This document shows, piece after piece, positions 29,743 through 41,905 of a stretch of 64,000 nucleotides of DNA. A model generated the notes under the pieces. The model saw only the letters and a program-made list of their open reading frames with translations, was not told the DNA's origin and searched no databases. This DNA comes from Lingula anatina (Eukaryota; Brachiopoda; Lingulata; Lingulida; Lingulidae): the NCBI RefSeq assembly GCF_001039355.2, contig NW_019775474.1:62001-126000 (forward strand), given 5' to 3'. The position numbers and the translations under genes are program-made. Within the stretch, counting starts at the first letter, position 1. Each line of letters opens with the position of its first letter.

Positions 29743-32439
29743 AGTCCCATTGCTTTAGAGTTAGGACTGACCTGTTAAAGAAACAGCAGAAAATATTACC
29801 AATGAATCACATTTTGATATTCAGTGCTTAAAATAAGATTCTAGTCTATACCATGTTCATATTTAGACTAACCACAAACCTACTTAAAGTTTTCACATGA
29901 CAAAAATTTACAGGTAAATTTTAAAAAGCCACCTTTCGATGACTTCATATATTGTCTAACTCCAGTCAGATTTGGTCTGATGTTAGCATGCTTAAATTGT
30001 CCTCTTTCTAATGTGTAATTTCTTTTGTTAAATTTATACATAAGCTGAAATTATTGTTATTTTTACAAAACTTGTTTGTCATTTTATTTCAGCTCCTTGC
30101 TCAATGCTTTGTAGCAGTCGTAAGGTTGCAGTGTCAGTTCTTTTTCTCAGTTACGGAGACTTTTTCCCAATTTTCTTCCATCAAAGATGTGGAAGATATC
30201 CTGCCTGTTCCAAAGAGACCCCCACGTTCATTGGACAAGTTAAAAGCAGCAGACCAATCAAAATTAACCACTCAAAAAGACAGCCAGTCAAAAGAGAAAT
30301 CAGAAGATAAGGGTGCTCAAAAGGCAGCTGGTGAAACCAAAGATAAAGCAGGCACTTCCCATGATTCCAAGAGTGCAGCCAATCAGAAAGCTGGACCTTC
30401 TGTGCTGCAGAACATGTCTTCGGTACCAGTTAACTTGCCTGTTGAGAAAACAAGTCAAAGCTCAGCAGCACCTATTCCTAAAAGTCATCCACTGCCTGCT
30501 TTGCAAACTTCTTCCAGTTTGGAAACTGCTTCCACTCCATCGAATGAAGACGGACCTGGAGCTGCTGCAGCCTGCCTAAAGCTATCACGTTCACAGAGCG
30601 TCCCTCCACCTAATGGCCACACGGTGTCACAAGAAGTGCTGGACAGCGTTATCGATTTCCTGTCAGGCATTCGCAAACCACCTATGCAATCTATCCCAGA
30701 AATCTCACTCCAAGGTGAAGGTCACGAGGACGATGGGATGGACCCCTCATCTGGTGGTGGAAGCAGTTCTGGCACTACCCCTTCCACTATGAACATGTCC
30801 ACATCCAGCTCAGCAGAGTTCCAGTACACCAACCCAGGGCCTCATCGCCACTCTGATGCTGGTCTGCAGTTCCTGGACCTTCCTCTAGACTCCTCCCGCG
30901 GCAACACCTGGCCTTCCACCATGCACCATAGGGGGAGCTACCCCAGTGACCTCATGATGGCTGCCAACCAGCAGATGTATCTGCCGGGATATGCTGCTGC
31001 CTATACACCAGAGCTGGAGTACAGCCAGTACATGGCTCTGGTGTCCCAGGCAGGCCAAGATGGGCAGTATCTCCTGGGACCAGGGTGGGGGGCAGGGGAT
31101 GCCAAGCTGAATAGGAGCTGGCCACCAAGGTAGGTACAGCCAGGAGATGGTGCTTCTGGACCAAAAACTGTGTTACTTTTTTCAATGCACTTACAGTCAT
31201 AGAATGCCAGTTTTAAAGATAAGGGTTTAATATGACTATTGAATTAATAGTGTTTACATCTTGTATTTGAAGGAGGGCTGATGACCCCAGTTTGACCCTT
31301 CATTTGACCTTGATTTAACCTGTGACATTTGTCCTAGTTTAAGCCTCCTTGGTGCCAGGATGATAGCCCTATATAGAATTTGTTGCAAGTGACTTCACAA
31401 TGGCCCTAATAAACCGCTGACCTTTGATTGACTTTTACATGACCTTGACCTTTGCCCTGGTTTCAGCTGGTCTGGTGCCCAGGATGACAGCAGTGATGAG
31501 GACTCTTCTATAGAGGAGCAGGTGGCCCTGGGAACAGATCTGATGAATGCCGTCAATGACAAGAGGAGACACAGCAGTGGTGAACACAAGTTCTCTGATG
31601 GGACTCCACTGCTGCATGGTGCTGGTGCCGAGGCCAGGCCCAGGAGTGTGGACGACCTTCATATGGTGAGTGAGGCCTTGTGACCTGGCTGCATTGAGAT
31701 GAGTTGGTGTTAGACTTTGAGAATGAGAAAAAGAAAGAGCAAAAGAAAACAAGGAGGATCTCTATAAATTGGTCTGTTGGTGACTTACCGCAGACCATTT
31801 TCCAGTCAAATGTTCACCCAAGTTTGAACACATGCATACTTGGAAAACTTATAATGGCACCATAGGCAGTACCTTACATTATAATGCCAGTATTGAGATG
31901 ATTTTAACAGATATATATTTATACATATTTATTATAGGAGTCCCGCTCCACCAATACATGGCCTCCAAAACAGGTTTGGACACGGCCAGTATCAGCTGAC
32001 CAGGTAGCCGACCTGTCTTCAAGCACTTATGCCAGCCAGGCCGCAGACGCAGTACAACCACAGATGTCGTGGAGCGATGTTGTGGGGAGCAGTCGTCAGT
32101 CGCCGTGGGGAACTGGTAAGTAGGATGGGTATGTACTCAAGAAATTGCAGGGTTATTAACTCTTTGCATATATGCATATTTGTTACTGTAATTTTTTTTT
32201 TTTTTTCAGAAAACAAGGTTTACCAGAGAAAGATTCAATTGTATACATATACAATTTTTTATTCCTCTCTAGGTTTGCCATCAACTCAGTATATGCACCC
32301 TGCTAGCCTGCAGCAGACGTACAGCAGTGTCCCACCAGGGGGCAGCAGAGGTAGCGCACAAGGGGCAGCACAGGCAGATGCAGGAGTCGCCAAACAGCAG
32401 GTTGAGAGAAAACAGTCTGTCACCAATGTGTCCTCATGA
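29305..32439 (+). CDS. Unrecognised 649-residue Ser/Pro-rich protein
   Basis: Five coding exons: 29305-29673, 30093-31129, 31467-31665, 31938-32115 and 32273-32439, total 1950 nt, all phases agreeing. The first coding exon probably starts upstream at an acceptor (29227), with in-frame stops before the ATG at 29305. Residues 1-150 look folded and helical (FGLHAKDFIGSLSRF, VTNEVRQEVDTLIQRLVNRL, LLAQCFVAVVRLQCQFFF). The rest is low-complexity and rich in Ser, Pro, Gly and Gln, with patches that may be docking motifs (ILPVPKRPPRSL, QDDSSDEDSSIEEQ, RPRSVDDLHM, NTWPPKQVW, MSWSDVV). There is no signal peptide or clear membrane segment. The helical part followed by a disordered tail suggests a cytoplasmic adaptor, but this is inference. 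I do not recognise the family. Confidence 0.75.
29702..29740. repeat. (ATT)n microsatellite in intron
   Basis: Simple ATT repeat of about 13 units following the first coding exon of the 29305 gene. Confidence 0.95.
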
Positions 32440-35400
32440 GCAGGAAAATGTTGCAAATAGAATGCCATCATCTGTGCCATATGCTGATTAGTACAGAGAA
32501 GTTACAGCGTTTTTTACAAGCCCCATCCTGGAATGGGCAGTAAAAAAGTTTAACTACTAAACGGCTGATACAGATCACCAGAAAATCACGAACTGAGGAA
32601 AAGATGGGAGTGTTTGTTTTGTACAAACAGATATTTCACCTTGTGTTGTAAATGTGTGTTACGTTCTGCGGCTTTTGAATCACACACTATGGTGAAAACT
32701 TCAAACAGAATTAGGCTGTTTTTCACAGATTGAAATTCTCAAGTGAGCTTCCATGAAGTATTGATTTAAGTGTTATCCTTCTCCCAACTCTGACACCATT
32801 TATGTAAAAACGAACCAGTCGTACACAATTGAACTTTTTTTTATTTTTTTGTGCATCATATATATATAAATGTGAACCACATAAAAAGTATATGTCCAGT
32901 ATTGTAGCTGTTGTCTATAGATATTACTCAAGCGCTGTAATGGGAAAAAAAGCAGTTTGGCCTTTTCTAAATATGCATGTCATAAATTTTTTCAAAATGT
33001 TTTTAAAACACCTTTTCTTTGATAGCCATTTCATAAAATTATTTCTATCCCCCCTTCCACTTCAGCACTTCCCTCAATCACATACGCACAACCACTATGA
33101 TATAAAATGCAAACATGCTTTAAAATGCAATGAATAGGATATAAGCCATTCCTCATTATTTCTAATTATCATGCTAAAATAAGAAATATATAGTTTCCAT
33201 ACCCCTTGTTAAATTATGAAACATTCTTAATTTTGAATGCTCAGTTGTGAAAGAAAACATTAGATAAAAACATACTAAGTACCTCAGTTGAATACCAGTT
33301 ACCCAATGGTTAAAGGGTGGGTGATTTTGCCAATTATCACAGAGATATGCTAAAACAGTTTCATCATTATATATCACTTCACCTTATAACATGGAATAAT
33401 TCTGGACAGTATGATTTTAAAAAAGTTATCTGGCAGTCAGACTTAACAGATAGACAGACAGCGAGATAAATTCACTGGTGATCACATGACCACCACTAAG
33501 GCGAAATTTAAAGTAATAACCTATTTTGACAGGTAGCATGACTTCAGGATTACCTTGGAGAGATATCATACCACTGAAATGTCAAGTGGTGATGTCATTT
33601 CCTAATTAGATAGTGAGTACATGTACCCAAGGGGGGAAACTGACACAGTCAGGGAATGCAATAAGGCAAAATGTGTGGTATGATTTTAAAAGCTCGGTAT
33701 TGTACATGCTACAACAGTCGAAAAAGGTTATTAATGTGATTACTTCTCCTGGGATTATTTGTTTGAAAACTTGCCAGTGGAAGTGACATGCAATGATCAA
33801 ATTTGTTCAGGATTTGTTAGGTATAATTTATCAACTAATCGGTTGTCAGTGAGAAATATTGGGATAATACTCTTAACATGGGGAAGTTCTGCTCTTCCCA
33901 TCACGTCAAGATGCAGAATTTTAACGGGGGGTATGTAATGAGTGCCGCAATACAGCTACATTGAGATCATCATTCAGTGTAGTGCAGAAATAAAAGATAT
34001 GTCACATTTTTTCATGTGCTTCCCTTGTTAGTTATGAATGCTGTGTCATTGATGATAATGCAGGATTTGAAGTAAAGATAATGCAGGATTTGAGGTTATG
34101 GGAATACCACAGATGTAAACGTGTAAAAGGAAATACAATACTTAAAAGTGAAGTCTCGCCATATTTTTACTTTTATACCAGGTATAAGATTTAATGTCTG
34201 CATGTACCACTGTCATTATATAAGCAATAAAATCTGTTAATAGTAAATGTAGCATTTGTGCATCCACTATATATGTGGATTTAGGAAATATTTACTTGTT
34301 TCTTGAGAATTGTGAAGACTTACATAAGAACTTGTTTCAAATTGTTGGGTTTTTATTACAAGCTGTATTTACAATATTTTTAGCAGTATGTTATTGACCA
34401 AAAATCCAAAAGCAAAGGCACAAGTCCTGACATCTTAATTTCCAAAGTTTTTGCTCATGACAAGGGTTGTATCGTCCACACTGGTGCACAGTCATCACAC
34501 AAATCTTTCGAGTGCTTGTCTGTGGTTTTACTTTTTCATTCAAAGTCATTTGTAGACACTCACATACGTGTACTTTCTGGTGCAAAGCCAACCAACTTTT
34601 CGGAACTTCAGAATTTGCATAATTTTGGGTTTGTGAACAAAATTCTTGTTCCGTGAAAATGGTTATTTCATGTTGTGATTTATTATAGTAGGTAATTACT
34701 GTATCACAATGCAGGGGTGTTTTTTCTTCTGTGAAATTGAGAAATATTGAATTTCTTTAGTTTATCAGCAATTAATTAGGTAGAAATGCAATTTTGCACA
34801 GAATTGAGGTCAGTTGATTCTTTTTCCTCTCTTTATGAAGAAAACAATAAAAATAATTATTATTATTTGGAAGCATTCAGATATTTGTGCACAAATGGCT
34901 ATCATATCACATGAAAAAAGCACGTACTGTTGCTTGAAGTTATTTCTGAAATGTATGTGGGAACCACCAAAATGGATTTCCACAGTCAACACTCCTATGA
35001 ATTGTACTAATAATAGTAAATGTATTGTTACCAATACCTGCTACTGAAATTAGATATTTCAGTTTATTGTGTTTTTTAAGGAATGTTGAAGTAATGTCCT
35101 TGCCCTGTTGTTTATGATAAGAAGGTATAATGGTTATGAAATATAAATGGTGTATTCATTGAAAGCTTTTGAAATATCTGTGTAACTGCATGCCACAGTA
35201 TTAAGTATTAATGATAAAAATAAACATTACCATATTACATGGTGGTTGTATTTATTTTCTTCATCATAAAGATGCTAATTCTGTCAGTATTGCTCAAAAG
35301 TTTTGGCATCTCCATCTCTTGATCCATTTTAAATCGGTAATAACTTGATAACTCGTTGCTTTTAATACTTGATCAGAAATGGTTGATAATATATTGAAAC

Positions 35401-35757
35401 TTGGTTGGATCTGTTGGAGTTACACCCTTATAAAGTTAACTGTAATATGATTTCTATAAATTTATACATTCTAAAAGCATTGACATTTGGGTCAGTCTGG
35501 TCCACTTTGTTTTCAAACTTGACCAATTATGCAATCCCAAAAATGAATTTGGTTATTTTTGAAAACACAAAGGCAGCTTCATGAAGAGAAAGGGAATGGG
35601 TAAGAGAGGTTTTGCTCAAAATTATGTTCAACTTGCAAATCCTCTGTACTGAAGTAGACAAACAAGACTAATGGAAATGCATAAAATTAATTTTATTTAT
35701 GATCCAGTAAAAGGGCTTCATTTCCTAAGGGGCCATGTCACCGCAACAGGGATGTCA
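32440..35757. other. 3' UTR/intergenic between the 29305 gene and MsrA
   Basis: AT-rich DNA with several AATAAA-like words (for example near 35218). Part is likely the 3' UTR of the plus-strand gene. No further gene was recognised; short open frames here show no protein-like composition. Confidence 0.5.
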
Positions 35758-35822
35758 AGACACTTCCATCCACCAAGCAGCTTCAAAATTTTGATTACAC
35801 TGCTGAGTTTCATCCTATGTCT
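35758..35822 (-). promoter_or_regulatory. SECIS element candidate in MsrA 3' UTR
   Basis: Read on the minus strand about 160 nt after the MsrA stop. Helix I is AGACAT with GTGTCT. Next comes the conserved ATGA, then helix II ACTCAGCAG with CTGCTTGGT (8 of 9 pairs including one G-T). The apical loop TGTAATCAAAATTTTGAAG contains unpaired AA, and GGAT on the 3' side supplies the GA of the non-Watson-Crick quartet. The order ATGA, AA, GA and the helix length fit the eukaryotic SECIS consensus, although the spacing from ATGA to AA (about 13 nt) is at the long end. Confidence 0.75.
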
Positions 35823-35983
35823 CAAAATTCCTGAAGGAGGTACTGACTTCTTAGGTCATAAAGCTCCCATGAAAGATTAAGTACATATCACAGATAGTTC
35901 AAGGATTCTGTCATTTCTATTATCTATATATCAATAGATGTTCACACGTTTCACCATTTTAAAATGTTCCGGAAGTTATAACT

Positions 35984-37404
35984 TTATGGTGATGCAGCCA
36001 AGACCCTCTTTACCTGGGTGATTTGAGACTGGGATAGGCCCATCTCCTTGGATTCCTGGAATTTGTAAAGAAACATTCTATTAAAATGTCTTTTTTTTAA
36101 TTTTGCATATTAATTTTTTGAGTCACTAGTTCATTATTACATGTTTGGCCCATATCACCATTTTATTATTGTGCTCGTTCTTTACTGATATGGAATACAA
36201 AAGTGACAAATGCATAAGTTATATAACTGAATTTAGGAAAAGTAAAATTGTGCTAAGATCAAAACTTGCATCTAAAAAAAAGAACAAAAAGAAGTAAACT
36301 TTTCCCTAAAAGATGAAAATTACACCATGTTGCTTAGGTTACTATTACTACATAAAAACTTTTTTTTATATTTAGAGAAAAAAAGAATTCATATGTGATC
36401 GGTTTGTTACAACACCCATTCAAACATGGCCTTCCTCTTAAAATATTAATAAAACAAGTTTCTTGCCTTCTCAAACTGTTCCACAGTACCATATTTGCCA
36501 ACAAAACCATTCAGCCTGGCAGCAGCATAAGACCTAATCAAACTCTGTCCCTCAAGACCCAGGGTGTCGAATAGTTTGAATTGCTGTCTCAGCAGGTACT
36601 TCTGGTGATAGCTAAAACAGTACTAGTGTATGGTAATGATGGGGAAAACTGAATTTTACAGATACTGTTATGTACAGCATTTTTTAAGTCATAATTTTTT
36701 TAAATTAGAACACTCCTTTTGAGTGGTACCAACATAATTGAAAAGCAGGCTACTCTATAATTTATTTTATAAAGAAAAAGGCTATTTACAAAATTTAATA
36801 TAAATTTAATGATTCCAAAAACTGTGTTTGAAAGACTGATAATTTTTTGCCCTTTGGAAAGATAGAGTCATTACTGTAAATAATGACCATTAATTTTGTA
36901 GGTTTAAATATTTTGGTAACAGGAGAGCTCTGTAAACACACTTTTATCAGATTCGGGACAACAGAAAGGACCTTCCCCCATCCATTTCTGATGTAATGTT
37001 AATATCTTCAAGAAACTGTGTGTTATTTGTACTAATTTGCAATTCTAGCTCAATGTCTGAAACAAACATTTTACTGAAATGCAGATGGGATTTCTTAGTG
37101 TTGTGGAGAAAGTTGCAGCAATGCCATTTTATCAGAGCTTCAAGGATCTCTCCATGAATATTCAAACTAACAAAAAAGAGTTTGCTATGTAAATCAATGC
37201 TGGTTTAAACAATCATAAGAGATGTATATTAATAACAATTAGAATAATTATTATTATGATCAATTTACCATAACTGATATGCATTCTAGCTGAATTTTTT
37301 TTTCTCAATGTGAATTGTAAACTATTTATGCAACCTGATGTTGTTAAGATGGCAACAGGCTCATCAGCCCACCCCTCTCTCTCAGCCCTTACTCTTACAT
37401 ATGC

Positions 37405-37435
<31 letters not shown>

Positions 37436-37449
37436 TTGTAATGTAATAT

Positions 37450-37490
<41 letters not shown>

Positions 37491-38551
37491 ATAACTTACT
37501 TTTCTGCCTCAAAAAACTCAGTTGCGGGCAAAATCTTTGTGGCAATTTTTCTTGCCATATGTTTCTGCTGTTCCTCCATGCTCTTCTCGGCCAGCGCCTT
37601 CTGCTCAGAGTCATGATAAAAGATTGCTGACATGTACTGGTTAGTGGTATTGGTGGTAGGGTCATGACATTTCCAAAACAAGGCAAGGAGTTCCTCATAT
37701 GAAATCTGTGCAGGATTGTAATCCAAGTCCACTGTTTCTGTATGATCTCCCCTAAACAAAATTTAGAAGACCTTTCTTGTGCTGAATAGTGAAAAAGTAT
37801 TTTTAGATGAGATCCTAGAAAGGGTGATTTAAGTTCTATGTCATATATAACTGACCTTTGTTTTTGTATATAAACAAGAATATTTTGAACAGAATATTCT
37901 GAAAAAGAAATTTATGAAGATATAATATTAAGATAATCCTTCTCAAACAATTTAAAATATGCGCTATACATTATAATACATACTTGTTAAAACACTTGGA
38001 TTGAAAATGAAGATTGCTTCCTATATTTTGCCCATTTCAATGCGTCACTTTTATTTGTTATCTATGATATATGTGTAACTACCTTCTCGCCTCTTCAGGA
38101 CTGTCTCCCGGGACCTGGCCAATCTACTCCCACCCCCTTTTAAAACTAAACCCATTTTGATAAACAACGCATGGTAGATTTAAAATCTTAAGTCATTTCA
38201 TTTTACAATTAATCAAGCTTTAATATTCTTACAACTCATTTTTAAATACAAACTAAAATTAATCATAATTCTACCAGACTCTCTAAGAATACAAGTAATA
38301 TAATATTATATACCCTTCTGCATCTCAAAACTTGTATTGGGGTAATTCTTGATTGAAAAAAATTAATCACACCAGTGTCACAAATGTACTTACATTTTCC
38401 TGTAAGTAGGGGATGGTGTGGATCCCCCAGTATAGCCCACACGTGTGTGGACCACCCCCGGGACACAGCCAAACTGTGCCTCGGGGAACCAAAATCATCT
38501 CAGGGCAAAAGTGGCCCTCTTTGTGGCCACGGCTGGCTCCATCAAGGGCAT
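35984..38551 (-). CDS. MSRA: Peptide-methionine (S)-S-oxide reductase A, selenocysteine form
   Basis: Reduces methionine-S-sulfoxide in proteins. Exons: 38551-38394, 37751-37500, 36611-36467 and 36055-35984, 627 nt, 208 residues, all phases matching. The start ATG (38551-38549) gives MPLMEPAVATKRATFALR, then TGA (38497-38495), then FWFPEAQFGCVPGVVHTRVG. Position 19 is exactly the catalytic Cys of the G/R-C-F-W motif, so TGA is read as selenocysteine. The frame continues open to a TAA stop (35986-35984). Further family motifs: GYTGGSTPSPTYR, GDHTETVDL, LFWKCHDP, ILPATEFFEAENYHQKYLL. The C-terminal tail (FDTLGLEGQSLIRSYAAARL and ESKEMGLSQSQITQVKR) resembles the extended MsrA type known in many invertebrates and microbes. 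The intron after 36467 appears to be GC-AG (AAG/GCAAGA). A SECIS candidate lies 3' at 35822-35758. Confidence 0.9.
37405..37490. repeat. (GTAT)n and (CA)n microsatellites in MsrA intron
   Basis: (ATGT)n at about 37399-37436 followed by (AC)n at about 37452-37489, just before the exon 2 donor. Confidence 0.95.
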
Positions 38552-39531
38552 GGTGCCTGGTGAGATGAAATGTCAATTTTACAAGTTCAGTTTACAAAGT
38601 GATCTGCAAGCAAGCACTATATATATATAGGAGTTTGCACATTAGTCCGGTTGCTTAGGGCAAAAAAATGGCCAAATCGTGACACAGCGGATAAAAGCAC
38701 CAAATTTTGCATGTGGGTACCTTTTGACATACTAAATCAAATAAGAGCCGTAGCCCACGGAAAAAATTTACCGTTTGGCCAAAAAATCCAAAATGGCCGC
38801 CAATTTGTGAAATTTTGTAGAAATATATACATATCTATGTTGATTTTTATCAAATTAAGTATTTTCTCAATGTTTTCCACATCCTTATTACCCATATTAT
38901 GCATATGTGTCAGATAACAAACTAGTGTCCTTGGACTTATTGAAAAATCCAAGATGGCCGCCNGAATAGATGATTCATTTAAACAATGTTTGGAATAATT
39001 AATTAAAGGATGAGTGTGAAAAACCATTGGCAAAGTGCCCATCCTCAAATTTTTTTAATAATTTGCTATTATAAAGTTTATGCATATATTTGTTGCATGG
39101 AAAAATATTATTTGGTTTGAGGCATTATAACTTAGTATTTTTAATGAGTTAATGGGGTAGCCAGATTTACCTGTTGTATGCAGTCTTATGAATCAGAGCA
39201 ACTTGTTTCAGCATTTATATTACATAAACGATTTTTTCTAATGAAACTTGTCTTGTGATGTAAAAAAAGAGTTATATGTTAAATACAGACTTGACATTTG
39301 ATATGGGATATTTCAGTTTCGAATGTATGCCTAGTTGATAATGCGTTTTTTTTTTTTTTTTCACAAACTCCGATCTCATATAAGATATGTGAATGGAGAA
39401 GTGTGTAGTCAGGTGAAATAATATTTTTTTTATCTTTTTGCAGAACGCATACTTTTTTGTTTGGAACTTTATGATCTGAGGCTAGGGGTAGAAGGTACCC
39501 TGGACCGATTGGATAACATTTGCAATTGAGT
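38552..39531. other. MsrA 5' flank
   Basis: Promoter and 5' UTR of MsrA must lie here or upstream but no element is distinctive. AAAATGGCCGCC/AAGATGGCCGCC words occur twice (about 38790 and 38952) around the N at 38963, suggesting a dispersed repeat. Confidence 0.45.
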
Positions 39532-39543
39532 AGTAGTGAGGGA

Positions 39544-39924
39544 CTTTGACAGCAGAAACTCAACGTAACATTGAAGCAACTGAAATGTGGTTCTACAGGC
39601 GAATGCTCCGAATCTCCTACATTGAGCATGTTACAAATGAAGAGGTCTTTAAACAGATTGATCAAAAAAGACAGCTTCTCGACACTGTTAGAGAAAGACA
39701 ACTGAAGTTCTTGGGACATTGCATCAGAAAAGAGGGATTAGAAGATCTTAGCCTGAGCGGAAGAATACCTGGCAAAAGTGCCCGAGGCAGACATCGAAAA
39801 TCCTTTCTTTACAATTTTGACTTACCAACAAGACACCTTTGGTCATGGGCGAGAAATAGAACCCTTTGGCAGAATATCATCGTTCGTCAAACACCGAATC
39901 GGTGATGGCACATGAAGAAGAAGA
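39544..39924 (+). mobile_element. 5'-truncated LINE insertion with 12-bp target-site duplication
   Basis: The 3' end of a non-LTR reverse transcriptase frame (ETQRNIEATEMWFYRRMLRI, RERQLKFLGHCIRKEGLEDL, GKSARGRHRKSF), then a stop and a short GAAGAAGAAG tail. The insertion is bounded by AGTAGTGAGGGA at 39532-39543 and 39925-39936. Truncation at the 5' side, a simple tail and a duplication are the marks of target-primed reverse transcription. It is not related to the LINE at 23803. Confidence 0.88.
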
Positions 39925-40222
39925 AGTAGTGAGGGATAAGTCAATTATTAAACTGTTGTTTGATCAATTCATTCTATGTGGTACATTATGGTGTTATATT
40001 TTAAAACAAACACTATGATTGAGATAAGTTTAATTCAAAATTTACCGCATTTTGATAATTCACAACAATAAAACTGTAGAACATGCCTTACGTGTCTTTA
40101 AAGGCGTTAGTTCTAAGGTTTAAGGGCGCTTGACATTGTTGATACTTATCTATTTGCGGACAAGTGAATAAATAATTTTGTACTGCCTTTTTTACATATT
40201 CCTTTTTAAGAATGTCCACCAT

Positions 40223-41395
40223 TCATGTACTAGATATGGGGATGAAGATGCCACCTGGTATGCAGTTTATTTTTGTGTGTCGAGAATAAGTGCGACCCCG
40301 AGAGCCCGTTCCATTTATTTTGACATATTCTACGCCGCCACATTTATTGATCTTGCTCAGGGCTTTGCGGAATATTTCAACTTCGTCAAAAAAATCTTGC
40401 CCTTGATGCTTTAGAGTCTCTTTGAATTTAGCCAAAAAATGGCGATACAAATAATAGTCTGCTTTGCTCCACTTTTGGTGTGTCAACAAAAAAGACGACT
40501 TGGCAACGGTCTTTGGTTCAAACGTGTACGATCCGACATTTCCCGGCACGTACAACACATTTTCCATTTCCCAACACAAAAGACGCCTCAGGTAGATCAA
40601 ACTTTCGTCAAAATACTCCGTAACGAGCACAAAATCGAACTTGGAATCGAGGTAATGAACGTAATGTTCAATGAAGGGTTCGTTATCTCTAAGATCTTCT
40701 CTCTCGTCTGGAAACCCAAATTCGGCCATCATACTGTTTCTGGCGTAAGTCGCTCTATCTCTTTGCCGCACGTGTTGTTTCCAGTACGCTTCTGGGGCAC
40801 TGAGAAATTCGTCAATTTGGACATTAAATTTAGTCCACAAAGAGAATGAGTTGTAGGCACTCGTGAACTGAGAAAAAGGTTCTCGGACAACTCCGACATA
40901 AAACGAATCTGACGGCATCATACTACTGACGACATCGTAGTCAAATACCATATGATCCACAATCATATCATATGTCATTCTGGGTTTGTAGAGGGCATCT
41001 TCCTTGGTGATCCGCCTCGGGCGGAGCGGTTTCGTCGGATAAAAATGCCCTTTAGCTTTCGGCTTCAGGATGTTCAGATCGTATTTGAGCGCGAAACGCT
41101 TCATAATATGATGAAATGTGGTTGAAAAGCACTTGGTAGTTTTTAGATAGACGATGTGCTTTCGAGGCTCGCATGCCGTGATGTTCCTTGGTTCATTATA
41201 CCTCAAAGGGAATACTTGAGAACTAGAGTTCATATTCTGTTTACTGGGCCATGCATCTGCGTCTCTTGATACAGGAAACACATTACTATCATACAGATAC
41301 CCTCTGTATAGTCCTTGAGTGAATGAAAAAAAAAGTACATTATAATTTTTTGTTCACAAGGGTGATCTCAAATGAAAGACTGCAGACACAATTTC

Positions 41396-41441
<46 letters not shown>

Positions 41442-41720
41442 AGGGGGAGGGGAGGGAGAGAGAATCCTATTTTGTTGAAAAATAGTCAATTGAAAGTCTG
41501 AAAACAACAACTGAAAATCTGAAAATCCTCTAATTCTTAAGCTATCTGCATATCATCTGGTAAAAATATCATAACAGCGTATATCAAAAGTCTGTTTGCA
41601 GTAAATAAGGTGTTACTTACCTTGTGCATGTGTCCTAATATAGAAAAAGCGTAAAACTAAGATAAAGTATCCTGTCAATGCAAATAAAGTAAAAATATAA
41701 ATCAGTCGAAGACCACGCAT
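40223..41720 (-). CDS. Galactose-3-O-sulfotransferase-like (GAL3ST family)
   Basis: Transfers sulfate from PAPS to galactose residues of glycolipids or glycoproteins in the Golgi. Two coding exons, 41720-41621 and 41313-40223, 396 residues, phases agreeing. It is a type II membrane protein: residues 1-33 are MRGLRLIYIFTLFALTGYF followed by more hydrophobic residues and RTHAQ, a signal anchor. The PAPS-binding loop is HIVYLKTTKCFSTTF (about residues 87-101), and the second PAPS segment is SFYVGVVREPFSQFTSAYNS (about 170-189). FYPTKP and MVFDYDVV match other GAL3ST landmarks. The family usually has the loop KTHKTASST; here KTTKCFSTT keeps the Lys but differs in detail. Which of GAL3ST1-4 it matches cannot be told; invertebrates often carry large expansions of this family. 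Confidence 0.88.
41399..41438. repeat. (GA)n microsatellite in GAL3ST intron
   Basis: Simple GA repeat of about 20 units between the two coding exons. Confidence 0.97.
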
Positions 41721-41866
41721 TGCATCTGCTCTGAGTAAACCTTGTTTTCAGTCTCGTGTAGGTAGTTGGTGTGGCACACGGTAGCGCATGCTCAAGATGA
41801 TGTAAGCCATCTGTTGCACAGAAACCACCTTGATGAATTATATAATAAATCATACGCAGGCAAAAA

Positions 41867-41905
<39 letters not shown>

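Noticed and set aside
35671-35880. Plus-strand 69-codon frame over the SECIS candidate
   Set aside because: No protein-like features or splice support; it is antisense to the MsrA 3' UTR.
38263-38576. Reading MsrA exon 1 as two separate small frames (PRGTVWLCPGGG...)
   Set aside because: These are other frames of the same exon; only the frame with in-frame TGA shows the MsrA motif and fits the splice phases.
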